From Globomyces pollinis-pini (lineage: Eukaryota > Chytridiomycota > Chytridiomycetes > Rhizophydiales > Globomycetaceae), in assembly GCA_025399215.1 (NCBI GenBank), contig MU621176.1, forward strand, positions 1-61,730: DNA of 61,730 bases. Reading direction: 5' to 3'. Below the pieces are notes generated by a model. It was given only the letters and a program-made list of their open reading frames with translations. It was not told the origin of the DNA and did not search any database. The position numbers were made by a program, and so were the translations under genes. Numbering within the stretch: the first letter of the stretch is position 1; each line of letters begins with the position of its first letter. This document shows, one piece after another, positions 8,949 through 18,790 of this stretch.

Positions 8949-10285
8949 TTATGCTTCTGGTGCAAGAGATTCAATAACGGCCAATAAATTCTGTACCAAT
9001 TCTTGGTTGGTACTGAAATAGAATAATTTTGATAATGGTGTTGGTAATTTACTACAGCCTACAAAGTTTACACACCGAACATTCGATTTGGCACGACAAA
9101 GCAACATAACTTCCGCAGTAGTCATCCAGGTGCAAAGACTAACGTCGATATGAAGGAGTAGTGGGCAATCCGTAAGAAGACGCAAAAGTGCATCACCTGC
9201 TGTGACGGGAATACGTTCGAAACAATCAGGTATTGGATAAGTTATGTTTGAAATGTATTCGTTGATTTCTTTAATGTATTCATCTTCATTGATTGTTAAA
9301 GAAGCAAGAGAAACTGATTGCAAACAAGGGGTATGTTTTGATAAATTCATAAGTGATGAAGTAAAAACTACCAATGAAGATACAGAATGTTTGAATTTAC
9401 AGCCCTAAAACTTAGGAGTAGCTCAATTTACCTTTCTACCAGTGTATCGGTTTACAACTTCTTGAATTATATGGACAAATTTATAAACATAGTTAACCCC
9501 TGTTTCTTCAAAGATGATAAGCATCCAAACGGCCATATCAGCCTCAAGCGGATGACGAGTTCTATGATCCTGGAGCAGTTGACGTTGTTCCAGAAATGAC
9601 CAAGGAGCAATTTGATTTTGTTGTGAGTTACTCATCGTCATTGATCGAACAATAGATAGACAAACTTGTTCAAATGATGAAAATAAACCAATCAAAATTT
9701 TCCAAGCTTCATGATCTGGTGAATTAAATCTGTTGAGTGATGGATTTATTCGCCTAATCAAATCCACCAAAACTGATTGACGACGATACATTGAAATACT
9801 TTCCGCTAGAGGTTTTAAAATCTTCCATAATTCATCATAACTTCTGTTATAATTGGGAGTAACAGTATCATGTGCGGTGACCAATAACTTTGTTTGAGGA
9901 AATTGAGACGAAGGTTTGCTTAAATAAATAGTTCTAGAGTGAGGATTTAGGATAGGATGCACACAAGGTACAGCAGAAGAGTGACAGTGCATTGTACCTA
10001 GATCCAAAGCTAGGACACTCTTTGCTTGATCAGGGTTTTTTGACAACGAAATAATGAACTGAGCAAATTTGAAAGTATGATTTAATTTTGGGTATCTATA
10101 AAGATATTATTGATAAATCAGTTACCTATACAAAGATTTCTTTGAACATTGTGAGAGTAATTTGTTGACCTGCGTTAAAGTCAATAGGGTTTGCTGGTCA
10201 GTAATATCTGAATATTAATACTAGTATATGCCTTACAATTAACAATAATCTCCCAAATGTCGGCAGAGTGTAGACTGACAGTCAT
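8949..10285 (-). CDS. F-box/LRR-type protein
   Basis: Four exons (10237-10285, 10126-10207, 9432-10095, 8949-9404; introns 29, 30 and 27 nt) give 416 aa. The N-terminal 45 residues have F-box character: SADIWEIIVNYITD, then a LLTLTQVNKLLSQCSKKSLYR helix pair that would bind SKP1. The C-terminal part contains Leu-rich stretches with the pattern LLTDCPLLLHIDVSLC..., like the LRR repeats of Grr1/Amn1/FBXL proteins. The middle is helical and not recognised. Expected role: substrate receptor of an SCF ubiquitin ligase; the substrate is unknown. Its ATG overlaps the stop codon of the upstream DHHC gene (ATGA), so its promoter must lie within that gene's coding sequence, or the two share a transcript. 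Confidence 0.65.
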
Positions 10286-11896
10286 GTTGTTTTGTGTTGT
10301 TTTTCTGAAAAAACTGAACAAATTCCAAAAGCTTGTTTTAGTTTAAAAATTCCCTCATAATAAACCAAATCATTAAAAATGTTATTGATTTCGGTACCGT
10401 ATTCGATACCATATACATATTTATTATTAGAATTATTACTTGATGTTGAACTGTAGTTTTTATACATACATCCCAGGTGAACTGGTGACTATAACACTAA
10501 TAATAAATTAAAAATCTCTTACAAAGGTGTTGTTGCTTCTCGATTTCCACTAAAAAGTACCATTTTCATGTTTTTGAAAATTGATCCTTCATTAAATGGA
10601 TTATCTTGAGGGTTTGAATACATCTGTTTGACATCTTCCCTAGTAGTTACATTCCTAGTGACCAAATAAAAGTGGTAGATAAACATCCCCACCAAAGACC
10701 ACATGATGCAGCCAGAAACAATACTCAGTCCAAACGGAACAGCTTCAAAGATCCATGTGTAATTAGGAAAGCTAGATAAGTATATGACACATATGATAAA
10801 CATCATCACCGAATTAATACTTGAAAAAAACAGAAACCAAAAGAAATATACATAATTATTCTTTCCAATACAATTGCCCATCCCTATTACGATTAAAATA
10901 AAAGAATTTTACAAGGGCAGTGATGATCTAGCCTTTCAATACATGTATCGCACTCACTACAATGTGCTGTTCTAGGTGCTCTCCAAGCTTTACAGGTGAT
11001 ACAGTACTTTGTCTCCAATTGATGATTTTTATAAATGACAATTCTACTGTATAGATTTTCGGCACTATGATAGATAGGTGTAGGATTTTGAACGTGCAAA
11101 AAAGGATAGGTAGGAGGAAATGCGTTCACAACCGGTGCCGAATTACTGACGGCGTTTGCATTTGAAACATTTTCAGTCATATTATGGATAGTTGCAGTTG
11201 AAAGATTTCTATTGAGTGACATGGAAGGTTCCTTAATTGATTCCAGTGGTATATCATCATTGTTATCACGCATTACGATTTTATCTGAACTATCCATTGA
11301 AATTTTGGTTTCTGGTATTTGTATTGTATTGGTATTTTTATCGTCTTCAGTGATTGTAAGTTTGGCATTATGTTTCTCCACTAGAATAACAGTATCAGCA
11401 TTTGCATCATTCTTTTGAATTGTTTGATCTACATTTTGATCTATATTCAATTCCGTATACAAACTACTACTAGGTAGAGTTGGTGAAGCATTAAGTTCCA
11501 GTGATGTAACATTTTCAGTTGATCTAATGGACATGTTATTGGAATCAAGAACAGGTGATTTAGGCATATAGTTTGCCGTACTATCAAAAGTAGTTCTAGG
11601 ACTTTGAATAGGTTGATTCATTTGTGATTGTAAGACTGGATCAGGATCAACATTCTTTACGATTCGCTAATTTCAAATTAATTCAAATTATTTACACCGG
11701 GATCAACTACATGAGTAATAATTTGAGAGATCAGAGTAGAAGCTGATACTAGACAAAAGACAATCAAAACTGCTTTAGTTGAATCAGTTTTCCAAAGATA
11801 TGGACCAATATATGCCATAAATAATCCATCTGCTCCTGCAACTAATACTAATCCTATAAGAAATATCCCAAAATGTTTCCTTTTATACCATTCCAT
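10282..11896 (-). CDS. DHHC-type palmitoyltransferase
   Basis: Exons 11696-11896, 10913-11666, 10523-10883, then a C-terminal tail ending at 10282 (about 503 aa). Two TM segments precede a THVVDPG motif, then a long Ser/Asn-rich insert of about 150 residues. Next comes the Cys-rich domain: [22 protein letters not shown], then DHHCPW split by a 29-nt intron and NCIGKNNY, followed by two more TM segments. DHHC Cys is the site of the acyl-enzyme intermediate, so the protein should S-acylate proteins at an internal or plasma membrane. The tail can be reached by one 72-nt intron (10451-10522) or by two introns (26 and 19 nt) flanking a 27-nt exon; both stay in frame. The start is the ATG at 11896; no ATG lies further upstream in the open frame. 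Confidence 0.85.
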
Positions 11897-12078
11897 TGGA
11901 ATATTTTTGGTTGAATTCTTAAGAGTCAAAATCACCAAGTGGCTAAATTTTGGTCACACAAAACGTGAGGTGGAAAATATCGCCGAAGGGTATGCAGTTG
12001 CTACCACGATTACGAGCGTCAAAGTGCAATACAGAATGTGAAAGTTTATTGCGGAAATGTTTTTACAAATTTTTTGTA

Positions 12079-13974
12079 TTAATCTCGGTTATTTTGAGCT
12101 GCATTGGCCATCAATAGCACATACAAATCATGACATACATCTTCGCGGGCAGTTCCTCGTTTGTGATGCTTCCGTAAACATGTCATCATTACAACTGTTC
12201 GAGTGTTAGGGCATAACACAGAACCAGTACATCGAATACCAGTTGGGCTAGATATATACTTGAAAGTTGGTGGTGGTGAGTCATTTTCTGCTAACCAACT
12301 GCGAAGCATGCTGTCATATGTGGGCAAGTCGCCATCACCATCACTTTCATAAACTGGGTCCAACTCATCAGTGTTTAGACGTTTCCGACTACTGGAAGAC
12401 AACTGTAATGATAAAGAAAGTAATTCCTGTGAACAATCAGTATCACTTGGGATTGGCTTTAAATTTGGTTCATCTAGAATATTAATGGATTAGATTCACC
12501 TTTAACAGGCGCATCAATGCTTTGATCGGCGGACTTAATCTCCAAATACATTTCTTTGGCAACTTCTTCTGCTGCATCCGCTTTTACATGATGGGAGCCA
12601 GACACTTTAATTTTAGCACCCATGATCAATTGCGCTCGATATTTAGTGACTCCATTTTCGGTGTTGGGTCTGTAATTGTAATATGGCTTTCCAATGGTCG
12701 GGTTTTTTTCATGCATGACTGTCAATAAATCAACATATTTTGCATTTCTGTCATTCTCAGGATGAACTTGTGATACACTTATCCCAGAGTTGGGGTGGTA
12801 ATTGGGTGATCCTGTAGGAGAATTCTTTAGTTTTTCAATCCTTGATGTATTCACTGATTGTTGTTCATGCATATGTTGATCATTACCGTCTGACGCTCCA
12901 TTTGAATACCGGTACCCAGTACCCCTATTTGGTTCACCTGAACGAATTGACGGGGTGATGCTGTTGCGATCACTACCCCTATTGTAGTTGTTCTTTGGGA
13001 TGCTGTTATCCTCGTATCCACCAGAATAACGTCTTTGCTGATTTAGATTTCTGTCATTTAAAGCCAACATATTCGTATTGGAAGTTTGTTCCACTAAAAA
13101 TGTTAATTTCATATGTAGAATTATATGTAAGAATGATTGACATTTGTTCAACAGATGTGCCAGTAAATATCAAACATTCAACATATACTTCCAGAAAGAA
13201 AGGTAATGCGAGTCAGTCAATTGAGAAACTGGACGAACCACCAGAGAAATGATGTGCAATTTGATGTATGAGAGTTGTACTTACTTTCATGTCTCACTAA
13301 ATTTGATCCATTCAAATTAGCAGCAAATGAAGGATTGGACAAGTAAACAGCATCAGTGATGGCAGGAAGTCTACATAGCGATTCAAAAGCAACTTTGGCC
13401 ACGTCCTCTTTGGCAGATGATTTTCTAGAATGTAAAGATAGACTCTAATAGTTTAGAAGCAACTTGAATTCACCTCAAAGGCCTGATCATATACAGTACA
13501 ACGAGCATAAAACTTTCCCATCTCCCCATTTGCTTCAAACATCGGAGCAGTAATCCCAGCAGCTTGACATAAAAGAAATAAGAGAGAGATATAGTTTCTC
13601 TCCCTGTTGACAAAGAATGGAATCTTTTGATTTTCAAAGAATTCAATGGCAGCAGCAGCACAAATCTTCTTTGCATCTTGTCTAGCACTAACTCCAATAA
13701 CCTCGAATCGATGGCCTAGTAGAGTCAAAGTCATACTATGGCTGTATTGAGTCGGGCCATTATGAGAAGGAACGGATGCTAACTTCCATTCAGGTAAAGG
13801 TCTTTGAGTTTTCTGACAATATTCATGAAGTATTGATATATTTTGAGATGATTCTAAGCTTCTTCTGACCTTACTTGCCATTTCTGCGATGTCATCATAT
13901 TCCATTGGAATCGTTTTTGGAAATGAAAAAATTCCAGAGATCAATTCTGTACACCACTTAATGGACAATACCAT
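12079..13974 (-). CDS. protein with three double-stranded-RNA-binding domains
   Basis: Four exons (13474-13974, 13285-13444, 12500-13093, 12079-12473) give 549 aa. dsRBD1 is at about residues 46-115 (opens SILHEYCQKTQRPLPEW and ends with the Ala-rich DAKKICAAAAIEFF helix). dsRBD2 is at 127-205, split by a 29-nt intron and ending SSAKEDVAKVAFESL. dsRBD3 is at 338-405, with KPYYNYRP and ADAAEEVAKEMYLEI. A Gly/Asn/Ser-rich linker separates dsRBD2 from dsRBD3. Three dsRBDs without catalytic domain is the layout of Staufen or TRBP/Loquacious, so RNA transport or a Dicer/Argonaute partner are both possible. The intron before exon 3 is 191 nt, far longer than its neighbours; if it is not an intron, the gene would split into two. 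Confidence 0.75.
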
Positions 13975-14347
13975 TAGTATTGATGATATATAAGATTATT
14001 GAATGATGCACAAGTGAATTAAAAGTCAAGATAGTAAATGTAATATTATTCATTGCAACGTTTATTCTTATATTATCAACTAATATGATGACAATCTATT
14101 GAATTGTTGATGTATTGAAACTCAAAAAGAAAAAGTAACGAGATGGATATTTTTCATTTTCATCTCAATTCCAATCATCACAATACTCCCCCATCGACTT
14201 CCATTGAAATTTGGAAAGATTCTAAGGAAACGCTTCAAGGCTATTCCTGTGATACTTCAATTCGATAGAAACTTTCATCTCTTTAAATCGTATGACTCAA
14301 AAAAAAAATTATCAAAATTTTCACTTGATTTAAGAAATTATTCTAAT
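13975..14347. other. divergent intergenic region between the dsRBD gene and GlyRS
   Basis: It holds the 5' regions of both genes. The GlyRS-proximal half stays open in the GlyRS frame (see 14204-14347). No TATA element or repeat is evident. Confidence 0.45.
14204..14347 (+). other. possible non-AUG-initiated mitochondrial extension of GlyRS
   Basis: From a TTG codon at 14204 to the GlyRS ATG at 14348 there are 48 stop-free codons in the same frame. The translation is rich in Lys/Arg/Phe/Ser with only about three acidic residues, as in mitochondrial presequences. No in-frame ATG exists upstream. Yeast GRS1 is known to make its mitochondrial form from an upstream UUG, so the parallel is suggestive. 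The context of this TTG (C at -3) is not strong. Confidence 0.35.
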
Positions 14348-16640
14348 ATGACAACTGTAGATGAATTGGAAGCTACTATTATGAAGCAAGGTACTATTGA
14401 CTTGCTCACTCTCGATAGGTGATATGATTAAAGCTGCGAAAGCAAAAAAATTACCAAAAGATGAAATTCAACCTTTGGTTGATGTACTATTGACTTTAAA
14501 AGCTCAATTAAAACAATTACAATTGACTGAAAAACCTTTTGATAGACAGGCGTTGGAATCTTTACTAACCAAACGATTCTTTGTCGCTCCTTCTTTCGAA
14601 ATTTATGGTGGAATTGCTGGATTCTTTGACTATGGACCTCCGTAAATCGACAATTACTTTAATACTTGTAGTGGTTGCGCACTCCAAACTAATATTTTGA
14701 CCTTATGGAGACAACATTTTGTTTTGGAGGAAAACATGTTGGAAGTTGATTGTACCAATTTGACTCCTGAAATCGTTTTAAAAACTTCTGGCCATGTCGA
14801 TAAATTTGTATTCTACAATGATAGCTTACCTTTAGTCTGATGAAATGGTAAAGGACACAAAAACTGGTGATATCTTCCGAGCCGATCACTTGGTCAAAGC
14901 AGTTTTAACTGCTCGTTTAGACGCTGATAGAATCCTTCGTCTCGGAACTGGAGATGTCAAAAAGGTCAAGGGTGCCAAAGCATTAGAACCGTTGACTGAA
15001 AAGCAACGAGAAGAATATAATGTCATTTTGGAATCGGTAAGGACTCACTAGTTTAACGATATAGTTGGACAATTACCAAGGTGAAGCATTAGGTCAATTG
15101 ATCCGTGATCATAATATTTGTGCACCAGAAACTGGTAACCCAGTTACAGAACCTGTTCGTTTCAATTTGATGTTTGATACGCAAATTGGACCTACTGGTC
15201 AATTCAAAGGGTAAATATATAACTACTTATCAAACAGATATCTTCGTCCAGAGACTGCTCAAGGTCACTTCTTAAATTTCAAGAGACTTTTGGAGTGTAA
15301 TAATGAACAAATGCCATTTGCTTCAGCATCCATTGGTAAATCATTCAGAAATGAAATTTCCCCTCGTCAAGGGCTTTTAAGAGTTCGAGAATTCACGATG
15401 GCTGAAATTGAACATTACGTTCATCCAGACAGAAAAGAACATCCAAGATTTGAAGAAGTTAAAGACTTGGTTTTGCCATTATACTCTGGAGCTGCCCAAC
15501 TGGCTGCAGCTGGTCCATCTAATATTAAAATTGGTGAAGCTGTTAAATCAGGATTGGTTAACAACGAAACTCTTGGATATTTCTTGGCAAGAATCTACTT
15601 ATTCTTAATTAAAATTGGTGTTGATGCTGATAGAATTCGATTCCGTCAACACATGGCCAATGAATTAGCCCATTATGCTACTGATTGTTGGGATGCTGAT
15701 ATCAAAAGTAGCTATGGTTGGATTGAATGTGTTGGTTGTGCTGATCGATCTGCTTATGACTTGACTTGCCATTCCACTGTGTCTGGAGAGAAACTCATTG
15801 CTCGTGATACACTTCCAAAACCAATTGTGAGTACCAAACTTACTCTGGACATTCACAAGTCTAAATTTGGACCAGTATTCAAGAAGAATGCTAAAGTTGT
15901 TCAAGAAGCTTTGAATGCATTTACTACCGAAGAGCAATTGAAAGAATTCGAAGGTCAATTGAAAGCTGGAGGAGGGTAAATTGGGCATGTTTCTAATTTT
16001 AAAGAAAAGCAACCGTTGTTGCTGCCGATGGTAACAGTTATGAAATTACTGCTGATATGGTGACCATTGCTCCAAAGACTGAAACTATCAATGGTTTTAA
16101 AGTTTTAAACTCTAACCCTTTTAGTTATCGAATATACTCCGAACGTTATTGAACCTTCATTTGGTATTGGAAGAATTCTCTACTCTCTTTTGGAACACTC
16201 TTATTATGTTCGTGAAGGAGATGAACAGAGAGCAGTGTTCAAATTCCCTCCATTGATCGCTCCAACTAAAGCTTTAGTAGTTCCTTTATCCAACAACTCG
16301 GAATTCCAACCATTCGTCAAGGAAGTTGGTAATTGAATTAATATTAAAATCTCTAGTTTCAAAACTTCGTCGTGCCAATATTTCAAACAAAGTTGACAAT
16401 TCTTCAGGATCAATCGGAAGACGTTATGCACGTAATGACGAAGTGGGTACACCATTCGGTATTACAGTTGATTTCCAAACTGTTGCCGATAAGACTGTGA
16501 CTGTTCGTGAACGAGACACAACAAAACAAATCCGTGCCTCCATGGATGATGCTGTAACAGCAGTCAGTGATCTAGTTGACGGACGGGTTACATGGAGTGA
16601 GTTGGTGGCCAAATTCGGAGAATTCGTTTCGACAGATTAA
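14348..16640 (+). CDS. GRS1: glycyl-tRNA synthetase
   Basis: Nine exons with eight introns of 27-31 nt encode 687 aa. Exons: 14348-14390, 14419-14641, 14672-14807, 14836-15036, 15065-15210, 15238-15975, 16005-16093, 16125-16328, 16357-16640. An N-terminal WHEP-type helix pair ([15 protein letters not shown]) precedes the class II core: [14 protein letters not shown] (motif 1 region), [40 protein letters not shown] (motif 2) and [10 protein letters not shown] (motif 3). The C-terminal domain carries the anticodon-binding fold ([18 protein letters not shown]). It charges tRNA-Gly with glycine, normally as an alpha2 dimer in cytosol and mitochondria. The WHEP domain is usual in animal and fungal-relative GlyRS and absent from the bacterial heterotetramer. 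Confidence 0.97.
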
Positions 16641-16844
16641 TTTTTCCAATAAATTACAATCACATTGATTACACAATTTTTCTTGATTTGGTAAAATGAA
16701 ACGTCACGATTTTTGTTCTCCTGAAAACTGTTCCCCTTCAGTTCAAGTATTCCAAAAAGAAACTTTGTCTAATCTTTATTTTAAATATAGAAAGTTGTAG
16801 ATTGTATTGAAACCATATTGATCAAAACCGAACAACACTTTACA

Positions 16845-17267
16845 ATGGAACCTACAAAAGCACCTCAAGAAATGATTAAAGAATACCATTTCCATACCTA
16901 CTGGTTTTTAAACGACCCTGTCACTGAATCTATTGCTGTTGATCTTTTCAACCAAATCAGTTTATCCAATTTTGGTAAACCATTACGTGTCAATCGTAGT
17001 CCTGTTGGTCCTCATCCTATTGGATCCTTTGAAACTTGGGTTCCTATTGAATATTTTGGAGAAGCTTATTCATTCTTTACTCTCAATCGAAAAGGATTAA
17101 GTGTTTTATTACATCCATTAACTCGAGAAGAAGTTAAGGATCATACGGAACGAGCTATGTGGATGGGAGCTCCAATGCCTTTAAAGGTGGATCAACTTAC
17201 TCCATTGTTGGATCATGTTCCTGCTCAATATCCAGAGTTGGGTTTGGGTAATTCTAAAAAAGCTTGA
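16845..17267 (+). CDS. DOPA 4,5-dioxygenase-family protein
   Basis: Single exon, 140 aa, starting at the ATG that gives MEPTKAPQEMIK; the longer frame opens with TTG. The fold signature of the small DOPA-dioxygenase family is visible: EYHFHTYWF near the N-terminus (metal-ligand His pair), VGPHPIGSFETWV in the centre, then NRKGLSVLLHPLTREE and a DHTERAMWMG helix. Family members cleave or bind catechol-type substrates in basidiomycete and plant-associated contexts, but many bacterial and fungal homologues are uncharacterised, so the substrate is open. The length matches the family. No intron, signal peptide or TM segment. Confidence 0.8.
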   Translation: MEPTKAPQEMIKEYHFHTYWFLNDPVTESIAVDLFNQISLSNFGKPLRVNRSPVGPHPIGSFETWVPIEYFGEAYSFFTLNRKGLSVLLHPLTREEVKDHTERAMWMGAPMPLKVDQLTPLLDHVPAQYPELGLGNSKKA

Positions 17268-17414
17268 TTTTGTTGATTAGAACAAAATATAATTCTTCAT
17301 ATAGTCATTTGATAGTTTGTTTTTTCTATTGTTTCTAATTCACTTCTGTTCTTGGTTGCTTGGTGAAGATTTCTTTACCTGACACCAACACTATAAAGCT
17401 TCATTGAGAGAATT

Positions 17415-17822
17415 ATGGAAAGGTCAACGTTACCGAAAAGATTAAATATTCATCCAGAAATAAATGCGAAATTTGGATTTCAAGATACATTAAAAACACC
17501 ATTGATACCTTACTCACCCATAAAAAGATTCAAAGACATGGAATTACCTTCACCAAGAGTTGCTACAAAGGATCATTGGTTATTTGGAAATTTACTTGGT
17601 TTATTAACTTTCATCTATTTTGGTTGGAATGTATTCACGTTGGTTATTGTTCGATTTTATGATACATCTTCTATTCGAGTTTGTTTTAATTTCTATTAAA
17701 TTCTTTAGATATTAAATGTATTTTCAAATGATCACTATTATTGTTATCTATTACCTGCATTAGGACCAATGTTTAGCTTTCTTGTACTATTAAACTGGTT
17801 GGGAATGAAATATTTTAGGTAA
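17415..17822 (+). CDS. PIGY: PIG-Y-like subunit of GPI-N-acetylglucosaminyltransferase
   Basis: Two exons (17415-17678, 17709-17822; 30-nt intron) encode 125 aa. A hydrophilic N-terminus of about 55 residues is followed by two TM segments. The second carries the PIG-Y-type ending, YLLPALGP then LLNWLGMKYFR, which parallels the LLLP...WTWMGIKLFR region of animal PIG-Y/yeast Eri1-type subunits. PIG-Y helps the PIG-A complex transfer GlcNAc to phosphatidylinositol on the ER membrane, the first GPI-anchor step. Another GPI-pathway gene (PIG-B) lies 1 kb downstream on the same strand. Such small subunits are poorly conserved, so assignment rests mainly on the last 30 residues and the topology. Confidence 0.7.
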
Positions 17823-18085
17823 CATTATCATTTTATTATTAATAATAGACATAACGCTTAGTCGTTTACATCTTATCAAATACGTTAGAGCTTAATACCG
17901 AATACTATGGTACCATAAATATAAAATTAGATGGATTTTCATTCATTATGATCCCCTCCATTAGCTCATTAAAGGATTTATAATTTACATTAATTCTACG
18001 TTTAAATTTGAAGATTTAATTTGTCTATTTTTGGTCTATAAAATTTAGCTTATTTTCTCTGTTGTGAGTTTGATATCAAATCAGA

Positions 18086-18667
18086 ATGTCAGGCTATAAC
18101 GAGTTCAAGACAGGTATAAATGAAAATAGTAGATAACTGATGACTAGTAATCAAAGAGAATCTACTTCAACGTGGGGTGATCTCTAAATTGGAGGCAAGG
18201 TTGAGAGCAGAAATATTTGAATCCTTAAACAACGTAAATGATGGCGATATAAACAATGAATAGGGATATGATAGTATTCCTGCAGCTTCCAAACCAACGA
18301 GGATTGTTAACGAGTTAATTCGCGAATATCTAGTATTCAATGGATATGGACATAGTGCCTCAGTCTTTCAAGCTGGTACTTAACTAATAGAGTTAAAGAT
18401 AGAGGCAAATTTAAGTAAAAGTGTACCTGATCGATCAGATCTATTGGAAGATTTGAACATCAACAATCGCGTATATGATAACAATGTGTAAGCTAAACGA
18501 GACTTACCAAAAGGCCACTACTTTATGGACTCGCCCTCAAGAATCAAGTGACGATGGTAAATGAAGAAGAATATCAGTCCAAAGAAATGAACGAGACACA
18601 AGTCTTTTCAGGAACTGGTGAATTTTATCTACGTAATGAAAGGAATCGTAAGAATCTACAGGATTGA
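18086..18667 (+). CDS. CEP20: CEP20/FOR20-like centriolar protein with LisH domain
   Basis: Five exons (18086-18113, 18148-18233, 18264-18375, 18391-18487, 18514-18667) give 158 aa. The N-terminal block GVISKLEARLRAEIFESL is the FOP/FOR20 N-terminal motif. It is followed by a LisH motif (NELIREYLVFNGYGHSASVF), a DLLEDLNI helix and the family-typical VPLLYGLALK. The C-terminus is charged. FOR20/FOP proteins act at centrioles and basal bodies and are needed for cilium assembly, so this argues for a flagellated stage. Introns are 34, 30, 15 and 26 nt; the 15-nt one (18376-18390) is required to bypass an in-frame TAA while keeping the LisH C-terminus. The length agrees with FOR20 orthologues (about 170 aa). 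Confidence 0.85.
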
Positions 18668-18790
18668 GATAGACCAAAATATAGATTTTAATTTGTTGCT
18701 AGTCGTATGACCCGTAATGTTTTTCCTCACTCATTCAATTGTATCTTTACTTTTTAACTTACCCAATTATTCTTGAGTTTCATTGGTTTG

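Noticed and set aside
12079..12402. Separate small gene MSSSSRKRLNTDEL...
   Set aside because: A 26-nt intron (12474-12499) joins it in frame to the dsRBD gene; it is the last exon.
13470..13697. Alternative minus-strand frame in the dsRBD gene
   Set aside because: Out-of-frame shadow within dsRBD1-dsRBD2 coding sequence.
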